Positions 46,685-55,320 of a stretch of DNA of 64,000 nt are shown here, piece by piece; positions within the stretch are counted from its first letter, which is position 1; each line of letters begins with the position of its first letter. The translations under genes were made by a program, and so were the position numbers. Source of the DNA: JAJPJE01 sp963848375 (GTDB lineage: Bacteria > Acidobacteriota > Terriglobia > Terriglobales > Acidobacteriaceae); the NCBI GenBank assembly GCA_963848375.1, contig CAWKDK010000011.1, positions 1 through 64,000 of the forward strand, written 5' to 3'. The notes below the pieces were generated by a model. The model had not been told where the DNA came from, searched no databases, and worked only from the letters and a program-made list of their open reading frames with translations.

Positions 46685-47188
46685 ATGAGCCTGGCAACGG
46701 CCCTGTTCCGCAGCAGTTTCCCGGTCATCGCGCCTTCCAAAGTAGCCGCCGTTTGTTATCGCAGAGCGGGCTCTGGACTGGAGTTCCTGCTGGTAAACAC
46801 TGCATCAGGCAAATGGACGTTTCCCAAGGGTAATATCGAGCCTCATCTTGGAGCCTCCGAATCCGCTGCGCTCGAGGCCTTCGAAGAAGCCGGGGTGAAG
46901 GGATGGATCTCCGACCATCACTTCGATTGCTACCGTCACGACAAAGGTGACGCCGAACACGTGGTCGCTGCCTACCTGATGCTCGTACGGCAGATGTCTA
47001 CGCCGGAAGAGTCGTACCGCAACCCAACCTGGTTTTCTGTGGAAGAGACGAAGCGCAAGCTGGCCAAGCGCCGCTCGGAAAAGTATGCGCTGGAGTTTGC
47101 TCGCGTAGTCGATCGCGCCGTAGAAATGCTGGCGATTCCCGTGCCCGGCACTCCTTGGACTCGACTCGCTGCCCCAAGTTTCTCCTGA
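46685..47188 (+). CDS. Nudix hydrolase (DIPP/Ap4A type)
   Basis: The 167-residue enzyme starts at ATG 46685. The Nudix box reads GNIEPHLGASESAALEAFEE then AGV, with the EExx metal-binding glutamates in place. The Arg of the REUXEE consensus is Leu, as in several members of the diphosphoinositol or diadenosine polyphosphate subfamily. KWTFPKG precedes the box. The gene is followed by the CHAD gene and convergent ppk1, so a role in polyphosphate or inositol-pyrophosphate turnover is plausible, but this rests on context. Confidence 0.85.
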   Translation: MSLATALFRSSFPVIAPSKVAAVCYRRAGSGLEFLLVNTASGKWTFPKGNIEPHLGASESAALEAFEEAGVKGWISDHHFDCYRHDKGDAEHVVAAYLMLVRQMSTPEESYRNPTWFSVEETKRKLAKRRSEKYALEFARVVDRAVEMLAIPVPGTPWTRLAAPSFS

Positions 47189-47261
47189 TCTCGCCCTTCG
47201 CGCCCACACGCGATTGCGGTGATAAGCCGCAGCTACTACTATCAGCTCAGGGACTCTCATC

Positions 47262-48780
47262 ATGCCACTCAAGGCGGCGCCTGCGCCTGTCCAAAAAACT
47301 GAAGAGCGGAAATTCGGCCTCGCTCACTGGATGCACGAGGTGTTGATCGAAGCCGAGAAGGCGCGCGCCGACTTCTCGCCCGATCCTGTCCACGATCTGC
47401 GGGTCGCCATCCGCCGCTGCCGTTCGCTGGGTGAGGGCTTTCAGGCTGTCGATCCGAATCCTGACTGGAAGAAGATGCGCAAGGCCGGCAAAGCCGTCTT
47501 TGCAGCGCTCGGCACATTGCGCGACGTTCAGGTACTGATGGAGTGGATCGAGAAACTCGGCTCCTCCGATGACCCCGCCACGCAAAAGCTGATGACCTAC
47601 TGTCGCGAACAAGAAGAGATCCATAAGGTGCACGCTGCGGAAGCTCTGGCCGCATTCGACGCCGCGGAGTGGAAAGGATGGGCCGTATCGCTGCCGAAGA
47701 GCGCTGCTCGCCTTCGTCCGGGAAGCGAAGTTTTTCAGGAAATGGCGCTGGAGCGCTGGGCTGAAGCGCGCGAACTCCACCGTGTTGCGCTGCGGGGCCG
47801 AAGCAAGGTCGCTTTGCACCGACTTCGCATTGGCATCAAGAAGCTGCGCTACCTGGTAGAGAATTTCCTGCCCTCTCTGCATGCCGCATGGAGCAAAGAT
47901 CTCAAGTACCTGCAGGACGACCTGGGCGAGGTACACGACCTCGACGTGCTCTGGGAAACGGCAATCCGCATCCAGGCGTTTGCCACTCCGGAAGAGCGGA
48001 CCCAGTGGCAGAAGAAAATTGCGGAAACGCGAAAAGTCCGCGTCGATCGCTATCGCGCCAAGATGGTCGGCCGTGGTTCGCTGTGGGACGTGTGGCGCTC
48101 GCAGCTTCCGCAAGGGCCGGACGTCGATCGTGTAATTCTCGCGCGATTGCGCGTCTGGGCATCTTTTCGTGATCCTGACTTCCAGCACGCCCAGCGCGTG
48201 ACGACGCTCAGCCTGCAACTTCACGACGGATTGGTTCGCAGTGGCGTGCTCGCAGCTGATAGCGAGCGTTCGCGCACTCTGCTGAAAGCGGCTGCGATCA
48301 CGCACGAAGTAGGACGCGCAAAGGGCAAAGAATCACATCACAAGGCGGCGCGCGGCATGATCCAGAAAATCAATCTGCCTTTTGGATGGAAGCCGGAAGA
48401 CTTGGCGATCGTGGCTCTGGTCGCACGCTTTCATCGAGGCGCGCTTCCCGGAACACAGCGGCCCTTTCGCGCGCTCTCGCCACGCGGGCCAGACAACAAC
48501 TCGGCGGCTATCTGGAATTTTACGGCTCGCGGACGCGCTCGACCGAAAACACGACGGCAAGGTTCGCCGCTTGCGCGTCAACAAGCACGGGGGATATCTG
48601 CTCGTACATGCGGAAGGTCTTGAGCTGGAACCGAAAGACGCGGAAAGAATCGCCGCCGCTCGGTATCTGTTAGAAGAGGTTTGCGGAGTGCCGATGCTTG
48701 TTCGATCTGCAGAGCCCAAGCCGCTGATCGACTCGCAACAATCTGAATCAGTTCGCAGGAGTCGAACGCGCTCTGCTTAG
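47262..48780 (+). CDS. CHAD domain plus Ppx/GppA-like C-terminal domain, one frameshift
   Basis: The N-terminal CHAD domain (about 15-290) shows the conserved histidines and basic helices (VHDLRVAIRRCRSLGEGF; LHRLRIGIKKLRYLVENFLP; DDLGEVHDLDVLW) that bind polyphosphate. The C-terminal part (about 300-500) resembles the HD-like third domain of exopolyphosphatase/GppA: DFQHAQRVTTLSLQLHD, AAAITHEVGRAKGKESHHKA and IVALVARFHRGA. A one-base shift near 48490 is needed to continue as RRLSGILRLADALDRKHDGK to the stop at 48780. It converges with ppk1, 18 bases away, which supports polyphosphate handling. No Ppx catalytic N-domain is present. Confidence 0.82.
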
Positions 48781-48798
48781 ATTCGCAGACTCCACTCG

Positions 48799-50973
48799 CT
48801 ATCCACGTCCGTTTGTGGTTCGCCGCCGCAACAGCACTTCCTGTGAGTTGATGGCTTCCTCACCCGGCTCTCGCGTCTTGCGAACATAACTTCCATCCGC
48901 CTGCATGATGCGTGCTTTCACATTGTCAGCCAGGTAAATCTCAATCACGCGGTCGCGCAGATGCCGGACTAGCCGCCGATCTTCAATCGGGAACAGGACT
49001 TCCACTCGCCGGTTGAGATTGCGTGGCATCAGATCGGCGCTGCCAACGAAAATCTCTTCTTCGCCATTGTTGTGGAAGTAGTAGATGCGGCTGTGTTCGA
49101 GGAAGCGGCCGACAATGCTGATCACCTGTATGTTGTCGCTCACGCCAGGCACTTGCGGCCGCAGGCAGCAGATGCCGCGGATCAGTAGATCGACTTTCAC
49201 GCCGGCCTGCGATGCCTGGTAGAGCAGGCGAATCATGTCGCTATCGACCAGCGCATTCATCTTCAGGATGATGTGGCCGTTTCCGTAACGCTTGTGATGC
49301 TCAATCTCGCGACGTATGCGTTCTGCAATGCGCTGCCGCAAATTGATTGGCGCCACCAGCAACTTGCGATAGTCCTGCTTCGCCGAGTACCCGGTCAGAT
49401 AATTGAACAGGTCGGTCACGTCGGCGCCAATTTCTTCATCCGTAGTGAACAGACCAATGTCCGTGTACAAGTGCGCCGTCACCGCGTTGTAGTTGCCGGT
49501 GCCGAGGTGAACGAATCGCTGGATGCTATCGCCTTCTTTGCGAACCACCAGCGCGACCTTGGAGTGCACCTTCAGGCCGAGCAGTCCATAGACCACGTGC
49601 ACGCCCTGGCGTTCCAGCGCTCGCGCCCACTCGATGTTGCTTTCCTCGTCGAAGCGCGCCTTCAGTTCCACCACGCTGGCGACCTGCTTGTCCCACTCCA
49701 TCGCCTCCAGCAGCGCGTTAACCACGGGCGAGTTGCGGCCCACGCGGTACAGCGTCATCTTGATCGCGAGCACGGAAGGATCGGTCGCGGATTTATCCAG
49801 CAGATCAATTACCGGCTGGAACGAGTCGAACGGGTGGTGCAGCAGCACGTCGCGACGCCGTAGCACCGAGAAGAGATCCTCTTCTTCGCCCTCGGGATCG
49901 AGCGCATGCGGAACTGCGGGCACGAACGGCGGATCTTTCAGCTCTGGACGATCGATGCCCGCGATATATTTCAGCCTGCTCAGCGCGAGGTGGCCCTTCA
50001 TCCGCAGAACATTCTTGCGATCGACCTCCAGGTTATTCAGCAGGATCTTCAACAGCAGCGAAGGCATGCCAACGCCCACGCGCAGGCGCACTACGTCGCC
50101 AAATTTCCTCTGCCGCAGACCTTCTTCCGTGGTTTCCAGAAGGTCTCCGGCTTCCAGCTCCTGGATCTCGATGTCGGCATCGCGCGTCACGTGGAACGGA
50201 TGCGAATCGAGGATGTCCATACCGGGAAAGAGCGAACTTAGGTTGGCGGCGATCAGGTCTTCCAGCCAGATGAAATACTGATCTTTGCCCGTCGCCGACT
50301 TTTTCGTCTTGCGATCGACAGGAATAAGCTGCGGTAGCGTATCGGGAATCTTCACGCGCGCAAATCTGTCATCGCCCTTCTTGTCGCGAATCAGCACCGC
50401 AAGGTTCAGACTGAGATTCGAAATGTGCGGGAAAGGCCGCGCAGGATCGAGTGCCAGCGGTGTAAGAACCGGAAATGCCGTTTCCAGAAAATACTTGTCC
50501 GCGCGCGCCTGCTGCTGTTTCCCGAGCTGCGAATACTGCAGGATGTGAATGCCTGCTTTTTCCAGCGCAGGAGTAAGTTGCCGCTGAAAGCACTTGCTGG
50601 CGGCTGCCATAATCGATGCGACCTCAGTGCGAATCGCATCCAGTTGGCTGGCGGCGTCCAGGCCATCGGCTCCGGTATCGCCCGTACCCGATTCCACCTG
50701 GCGCATCAACCCGGCCACCCGAACCATGAAGAACTCGTCCAGGTTCGAACCCAGAATCGAAAGAAACTTCACCCGCTCGAGCAACGGGTTGGTAGGATCC
50801 TGCGCCTCTTCCAGTACTCGGCGCTGGAAAGCAAGCAGGCTCAGTTCTCGATTGACGAACAGGTTGGGGTCGCTCAGAGAATCAATTGAACTGACGCGTG
50901 GACGCTCCACAACTTCCAGTTCAACAGCCCCGTCGCGTTTCCGAGACAGTGACGTACCTGCTTTCGATGCCAT
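48799..50973 (-). CDS. ppk1: Polyphosphate kinase 1
   Basis: The 724-residue enzyme polymerises the gamma-phosphate of ATP into polyphosphate, reversibly. It has all PPK1 domains: N-domain (FVNRELSLLAFQRRVLEEAQ), head domain, and the two C-domains with HHPFDSFQPVIDLL, KMTLYRVGRNSPVVNALLEA, VVELKARFDEESNIEWARAL, YGLLGLKVHSKVALVVR (autophosphorylated His) and HSRIYYFHNNGEEEIFVGSA with MPRNLNRRVEVLFPI. Length is normal. It converges with the CHAD-Ppx-like gene and diverges from an aldo/keto reductase gene. Confidence 0.97.
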   Translation of the reverse strand: MASKAGTSLSRKRDGAVELEVVERPRVSSIDSLSDPNLFVNRELSLLAFQRRVLEEAQDPTNPLLERVKFLSILGSNLDEFFMVRVAGLMRQVESGTGDTGADGLDAASQLDAIRTEVASIMAAASKCFQRQLTPALEKAGIHILQYSQLGKQQQARADKYFLETAFPVLTPLALDPARPFPHISNLSLNLAVLIRDKKGDDRFARVKIPDTLPQLIPVDRKTKKSATGKDQYFIWLEDLIAANLSSLFPGMDILDSHPFHVTRDADIEIQELEAGDLLETTEEGLRQRKFGDVVRLRVGVGMPSLLLKILLNNLEVDRKNVLRMKGHLALSRLKYIAGIDRPELKDPPFVPAVPHALDPEGEEEDLFSVLRRRDVLLHHPFDSFQPVIDLLDKSATDPSVLAIKMTLYRVGRNSPVVNALLEAMEWDKQVASVVELKARFDEESNIEWARALERQGVHVVYGLLGLKVHSKVALVVRKEGDSIQRFVHLGTGNYNAVTAHLYTDIGLFTTDEEIGADVTDLFNYLTGYSAKQDYRKLLVAPINLRQRIAERIRREIEHHKRYGNGHIILKMNALVDSDMIRLLYQASQAGVKVDLLIRGICCLRPQVPGVSDNIQVISIVGRFLEHSRIYYFHNNGEEEIFVGSADLMPRNLNRRVEVLFPIEDRRLVRHLRDRVIEIYLADNVKARIMQADGSYVRKTREPGEEAINSQEVLLRRRTTNGRG

Positions 50974-51118
50974 ATAACTTATGAGGACTCCATACCCGGC
51001 TGCGGATTGTTAGCTGGGGCCGGTCGGGGTTGGATAAGTTGATGATATCGGACTGCCGCGCGCTCCGGTAGTAGGGAGCGATATTAAATGTGCGTGTTTA
51101 CGCAGCTAAGTCCCATGT

Positions 51119-51138
51119 TTTGTTAACAGTATGTTAAT
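51119..51138. promoter_or_regulatory. Possible operator in the ppk1/AKR intergenic region
   Basis: TGTTAACAGTATGTTAAT is an imperfect palindrome with a TTAACAGT core. It resembles one half of the TetR operator at 18468-18500 (TTAACAGTGTTAA). Its place in the 250-base divergent gap between ppk1 and the aldo/keto reductase would suit control of either gene. The match may be chance. Confidence 0.3.
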
Positions 51139-51223
51139 TTCAGAGTCTTGCCCCCGCTTCTCCCAAACTGGGCGAATCGGGCGGGTTCATCGTTGTAACA
51201 GCAATTTCAGGAGGAATGCACTC

Positions 51224-52195
51224 ATGCGATATCGAAGACTGGGCAGAACTGGATTCGAAGTTAGCGAAATCGGCCACGGACTTTGGGGAATGAGCGGTTG
51301 GAGCGGCTCCGAAGACCAGCAGTCCATGGAAGCGCTACAGAAATCGGTCGACCTGGGCTGCAACTTCTTTGACACTGCCTGGGCCTACGGCGACGGCAAG
51401 AGCGACACGTTCCTCGGAAAGCTGATCAAGCAGAATCCAGGGAAGCGTCTTTACGCCGCTTCGAAGATCCCTCCCATGAATGGCCAGTGGCCGTCTCGGC
51501 CCGAGTACACCTACGACGAAGTCTTCCCCCGCGAACACGTCTTCAACTACACCGAGCAGATTCGCAAAGCCCTGCAACAGGACACCATCGATGTCCTGCA
51601 ATACCACGTCTGGAACGACGACTGGTCGAAGGAGCAGGAATTCCTCGACACCGTCGACGAACTCAAAAGCAAGAAGCTGATTCACGCTTTCGGGCTCAGC
51701 ATCAACCGATGGGAACCGGAGAACGGCATCAAGGCTCTGCGCACCGGACGTGTCGACGCCGTGCAGGTGATCTACAACATCTTCGACCAGAATCCCGAAG
51801 ACAAGCTTTTCCCCGTGTGCGAAGAATTGAACATCGGCGTAATCGCGCGCGTGCCGTTCGATGAAGGCAGCCTCATCGGCAACATGAGCAAAGAAACGAA
51901 GTTTCCTAAAGACGATTGGCGCGCGCTTTACTTCGGACCCGAGAATCTTGCACCTACTGTTGATCGCGTCGAGAAGCTAAAGAAAGATGTGCCGCAGGGG
52001 ATTTCATTGCCGGAACTGGCGCTGCGTTTCATCCTTTCGGATCGGCGCGTCAGCACCACCATCCCAGGCATGCGCAAACCAAACCATGTGGCGGCGAATC
52101 TGGGGACCAGCGACAAGGGTGCGCTGTCGTCCGGAATCATCGAGAAATTGCGGGCACATCGCTGGGAGCGAAGACCTACGACCTGGTCGGACTAG
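51224..52195 (+). CDS. Aldo/keto reductase
   Basis: This NADPH-dependent oxidoreductase of 323 residues starts at ATG 51224 behind CAGGAGG. It has the TIM-barrel family blocks MRYRRLGRTGFEVSEIGHGL, GCNFFDTAWAYGDGKSDTFL (catalytic Asp/Tyr), LYAASKIPPMN (catalytic Lys), DTIDVLQYHVWND (His) and the C-terminal cofactor site STTIPGMRKPNHVAANLG. It belongs to the YdhF/Tas-like aldo/keto reductases of unclear substrate. It is transcribed away from ppk1. Confidence 0.92.
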   Translation: MRYRRLGRTGFEVSEIGHGLWGMSGWSGSEDQQSMEALQKSVDLGCNFFDTAWAYGDGKSDTFLGKLIKQNPGKRLYAASKIPPMNGQWPSRPEYTYDEVFPREHVFNYTEQIRKALQQDTIDVLQYHVWNDDWSKEQEFLDTVDELKSKKLIHAFGLSINRWEPENGIKALRTGRVDAVQVIYNIFDQNPEDKLFPVCEELNIGVIARVPFDEGSLIGNMSKETKFPKDDWRALYFGPENLAPTVDRVEKLKKDVPQGISLPELALRFILSDRRVSTTIPGMRKPNHVAANLGTSDKGALSSGIIEKLRAHRWERRPTTWSD

Positions 52196-52199
52196 CTAC

Positions 52200-52781
52200 T
52201 CAGAACACGTAGTTCGGCCCGAACGTAATTCGCAGATTGCTGTTCGCGCCATTACTGAAATAAATCTCGTCTCCGATATCGAGCCGGAATCCCCATTTCC
52301 CGCTGTAAGCTTCGACTCCACCGCCCGGGAAGATCGCGAAGTTCCCATGGCTTGAGCGAATCTCGTTCAGAATCGCATTCGTGCTCACCAATGGCGCCGG
52401 CAGGGAACTCGGGTTAATGGTCAGCAGGCCCATCTTCATCGTGATGAATGGCCTGATTCGCGGCGACGGCTTACTGAAGCTCAAGCCACCCAGCCAATTG
52501 GTCGCATGCATACGCGCATGGATCACGCTGGTCGCGCCGGTCGTAGGATCGACCGCTACATCGTCGAATGTGCGATTGAAGTAATACGAACCCTCGCCTT
52601 CAAGTGCCACGTGGCGGCCCAGCGCCAGCAGTACCTTGAGGCCGGGGCCTCCCAGACTCGCCGGCGGGAAGCGAAGATAGTCGCCGTAAAAACCAATTTC
52701 TCCGTGCTGAGCCTGGGCGGCAGCACATAAACCGAGCGCAACAATTCCGATCAGTAATGCTCGCGTAACGAAACGATTCAC
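52200..52781 (-). CDS. Outer-membrane beta-barrel protein
   Basis: The 193-residue protein has a signal peptide (LLIGIVALGLCAAAQAQ) and an eight-strand OmpA/OmpX-style barrel pattern: FYGDYLRFPPASLGGPGLKV, VALEGEGSYYFNRTFDDVAV, NWLGGLSFSKPSPRIRPFIT, and the aromatic C-terminus FGPNYVF typical of outer-membrane insertion. No ligand is evident. It converges with the aldo/keto reductase gene (4-base gap). Confidence 0.82.
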   Translation of the reverse strand: MNRFVTRALLIGIVALGLCAAAQAQHGEIGFYGDYLRFPPASLGGPGLKVLLALGRHVALEGEGSYYFNRTFDDVAVDPTTGATSVIHARMHATNWLGGLSFSKPSPRIRPFITMKMGLLTINPSSLPAPLVSTNAILNEIRSSHGNFAIFPGGGVEAYSGKWGFRLDIGDEIYFSNGANSNLRITFGPNYVF

Positions 52782-53001
52782 CAGACCTCCTGTCGCACCC
52801 GCGGACGATTATAGCTGCCGTGCTACTCGCGATTGGATGCGCACGAGGCGGTTTCCTCCTTTGAGGTAGTAAGCAAACCGTTACCGGGAATCAAGAGTGC
52901 CCCGAGGGGTCCTATTTTTGTGCCATGAAGCCGCAGCAACTCGGCATATGATGGGAAACGCGCCGCTATGCCATTTTGATTCGAACGAGGTGACCGCCGC
53001 G

Positions 53002-53370
53002 ATGGCACCGACTCTCATAACTACGCCCACCCGCATACAGGCAAGCGGCAATCTTCCGAAAGTAATCGACGAATACGTAGGCCAGGTCAATACCGGGACC
53101 ACCGGGGTCAGCGTTGCTCACATGAAGAGTCCCGAAGGCTGGGTGGAGCCGGGACAAACACCGAAATTCAAAGAGTTCACCATCGTGCTGAAAGGCGTGC
53201 TTCGTGTCGAGCACAAGGATGGATCGGTCGACGTCGCCGCCGGACAGGCGATCATCGCTCATCCCGGAGAATGGGTGCGTTATTCAACCCCCAAAAAAGG
53301 CGGCGCCGAATACATTGCAGTCTGCTTGCCTGCGTTCTCGCCAGACACCGTCAACCGGGATCTGAAGTAA
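53002..53370 (+). CDS. Small cupin-domain protein
   Basis: The 122-residue single-domain cupin starts at ATG 53002; ORF codons before that lack support. The barrel is seen in FKEFTIVLKGVLRVEHKDGS and VAAGQAIIAHPGEWVRYSTP. The metal-ligand set is partly degenerate: the first cupin motif lacks the usual HxH pair. Binding or isomerase functions are common in this family; the ligand is unknown. Confidence 0.8.
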   Translation: MAPTLITTPTRIQASGNLPKVIDEYVGQVNTGTTGVSVAHMKSPEGWVEPGQTPKFKEFTIVLKGVLRVEHKDGSVDVAAGQAIIAHPGEWVRYSTPKKGGAEYIAVCLPAFSPDTVNRDLK

Positions 53371-53425
53371 AGAACGAAGTAAGAAGTCAGAATTTCGAAG
53401 TCAGAAGTAAGAAGTCAGAGTCTTG

Positions 53426-53610
53426 TCATCACGAACGAGCGCAGCGCGAGGGATCTGCCAGTTGATTTGGTGGCGTGGGCGCCCTCGCCCGCGAATGCAC
53501 ATGACACGACAATTCCCAAGTTGACCCTACTCTGCACCTGTCATCACGAGCGCGTTCATGCGTGAGGGATCTGCAGTTGATTGGTGGCGCGGGCGCCCTC
53601 GCCCGCGAAT
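53426..53610. repeat. Pair of about 70-bp direct repeats with hairpin
   Basis: TCATCACGA(A/G)CG, GAGGGATCTGC and GTTGATT(T)GGTGGCG then GGGCGCCCTCGCCCGCGAAT occur in the same order at 53426-53496 and 53541-53610. Each copy ends in a strong GGGCGCCCTCGCCC hairpin. Just upstream (53371-53425) lie GAAGTAAGAAGTCAGA microrepeats. No coding sequence is present. Confidence 0.6.
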
Positions 53611-53950
53611 CTTGTCAATAGCCCCAATTCCTCGTATTCACCGCAATCGCCTCATTCCACGGCAAAAATAAACTTCGCGAAAGTGTCTAGTAGGCCCCCA
53701 CAATTTGTCACAATTGAAATAAGGAGATGAACCGCGGTCATGGTGAACGAACTGACGTACTGAAATACTGATGTACTGAAATACTGACAGCCGACGGTGT
53801 TTTGTGAGCGACTGATCGACTGAAAGACTGATCGACCGCCGATAAGTCCTTTGTTATGCGGTATGACGGATTAAGTTCTTTGTTTGCCGGTATGAGGCTA
53901 ATCCCATGACTCTAAGTCCTTTAGAATCCGGTAGGGAGGGGGGAGGGGGT
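53611..53950 (+). repeat. G-tract intergenic element, copy C
   Basis: This copy is the most regular. The order is CTTGTCAATAGCCCCAA; TCATTCCACGGCAAAAATAA with CTTCGCGAAAGTGTCTAGTAG; microrepeats CTGAAATACTGATGTACTG and GACTGATCGACTGAAAGACT (53755-53840); three AAGTCCTTTGTTATGCGGTA-type units (53843, 53872, 53913); and the G-run 53934-53949 followed by a GGGGGTGCCCCC palindrome. Confidence 0.7.
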
Positions 53951-53984
53951 GCCCCCGGGATCGCCCGATTTGGGAAAAGACCTG

Positions 53985-54722
53985 CTACCGCGCCGACTGC
54001 AGCTTTCTCCCAAAAACGTCGCGCAGTAACGCTGTCGTCTGCTCCGCCGGATCTTTGCGGATCTTCCGTTCTTCTTCGGCCAACATATAGAAAAGTCCGT
54101 CTAGCGATTTTGAGACGACATAGTCGTCGAGATCGAAGGAATTCCGGCCCAGCAGCGAACTAGCCAGGGGATTGCGCATGAGCTGGTCGTACTGCTTGAC
54201 CACGCCTACGGTCTCCAGCTTGCTGTGCACGATGGGCTGAAAGGCCGCGGCCAGTTCCGCTGAAGTCTGCTGCTTGAAGTACTCGGTCGCGGCAGTATCG
54301 CCTTCCGAGAGGATGCGGCGGGCATCGTCGAAAGTCATCCGCGAGAGAGCGTCGAGAAATATTTTCTTTGCTTCAGGGGCAGCCTCTTCGGCGGCACGGT
54401 TCATACCGATCTCGAGCTCGTCCATTTCGGCGCCCTTGCCGATCATGCGCATGCCCTTGTCGAAGCTGTGCAGCTTCGGAGGAATCACGATCTTGATCGC
54501 CGCGTTCTTCAGAAAGCCGTCGGGCTGTCCGGTCGACGCAACCGCGCTGCGGGTGCTGATGGTCAGAGCTTCTTTGAGCCCGGCGGTGATGCGGTCATCG
54601 CTGAGCATGGCGGCCGTCGTCGGCTTCGAAGCTTTTTTCCAAAGCTGATCGAGCTGCAGTTGCGCGTGAGAACAGGCGGAAAGCAGTGACGCTGCGAAAA
54701 CGGTGAAGAGTATTCGGCGCAT
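53985..54722 (-). CDS. DUF4197 exported lipoprotein-like protein
   Basis: The 245-residue product starts at ATG 54722 (MRRILFTVFAASLLSACSHA). The signal ends in a possible lipobox (LLSAC), so it may be a lipoprotein. The mature part is a helical DUF4197 domain: LKEALTISTRSAVASTGQPD, AIKIVIPPKLHSFDKGMRMI, AEEAAPEAKKIFLDALSRMT, GVVKQYDQLM and YVVSKSLDGLFYMLAEEERK. The family is widespread in Proteobacteria and Bacteroidota with no known activity. Confidence 0.88.
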   Translation of the reverse strand: MRRILFTVFAASLLSACSHAQLQLDQLWKKASKPTTAAMLSDDRITAGLKEALTISTRSAVASTGQPDGFLKNAAIKIVIPPKLHSFDKGMRMIGKGAEMDELEIGMNRAAEEAAPEAKKIFLDALSRMTFDDARRILSEGDTAATEYFKQQTSAELAAAFQPIVHSKLETVGVVKQYDQLMRNPLASSLLGRNSFDLDDYVVSKSLDGLFYMLAEEERKIRKDPAEQTTALLRDVFGRKLQSAR

Positions 54723-54831
54723 GATGCACTCGAAAATACTCCCGTGGCGGGCGCTTGTAGTGATGACGAAAGGACAGCGTCGGCGGGACGCGAAGAGCCG
54801 ACGGCAGGGCAGCACAGCCTTTAGCCTAGGC

Positions 54832-54939
54832 CTATGGCTCGGCAGGCTCGGCTGCCACCGCTCGAAGCGAAGCGACCATGCAAAGCGGCGCGGCGATCGC
54901 CACGAGCAGGGCAGATTTCTTGAGGAGAGCGGGATTCAT
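54832..54939 (-). CDS. Possible very small secreted peptide
   Basis: ATG 54939 opens a 35-residue frame reading MNPALLKKSALLVAIAAPLC, then MVASLRAVAAEPAEP, ending TAG at 54832-54834. It looks like a signal peptide with almost no mature part, so it could be the start of a decayed exported gene or a true small peptide. It lies upstream of the DUF4197 gene on the same strand. The remaining bases to 55101 contain no gene. Confidence 0.3.
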   Translation of the reverse strand: MNPALLKKSALLVAIAAPLCMVASLRAVAAEPAEP

Positions 54940-55101
54940 CGGGGCAGATTATTGCGCTGAGAAGGTGTACCAGATACTTGTCTTGCCACGCCAGCTTGAA
55001 TAGACAGATCCCGATGAGGCGGCTGCTATCTTCTCTTTAACTTGACAAACCAGCCGGAGGAGCTAGATTTGTAAGTCTCGCACTTAGTTAGGAGCATCAC
55101 A

Positions 55102-55305
55102 ATGGCTACGATGGTTTTGCCTGCAGCTACTGTTCGTGAAGCAGTTCTCGACTTTTTGCAGCGGGCGGATCGTCAGCCAATGGAGCTTCTGACAGCTTTA
55201 GGAACGGACTTTTCCGATTCAGAGATCAAACAGGCTGTATCGGAATTGATTCATGAGGGAAGGATCGAATTGACCTCCCAGCGAATCCTGAAGCGCACGG
55301 CCTAG
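55102..55305 (+). CDS. Small winged-helix-like protein upstream of dGTPase
   Basis: The 67-residue protein starts at ATG 55102 after TTAGGAGC. It has the helix-helix-helix-strand pattern of a short winged-helix: VREAVLDFLQRADRQPMELL, FSDSEIKQAVSELIHEG, RIELTSQRILKRTA. It could be a DNA-binding regulator or a dGTPase partner. It is 15 bases before the dGTPase gene on the same strand, so the two are very probably co-transcribed. No named family is recognised. Confidence 0.65.
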   Translation: MATMVLPAATVREAVLDFLQRADRQPMELLTALGTDFSDSEIKQAVSELIHEGRIELTSQRILKRTA

Positions 55306-55320
55306 GAAGCGCCTGCTTGC

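Noticed and set aside
47247..48305. 352-codon open frame on the minus strand
   Set aside because: Antisense to the CHAD gene, whose conserved motifs are in the plus frame.
53424..53610. Possible CRISPR-like repeat array
   Set aside because: Only two units of about 70 bases with 44 bases between; no regular repeat-spacer pattern and no cas genes.
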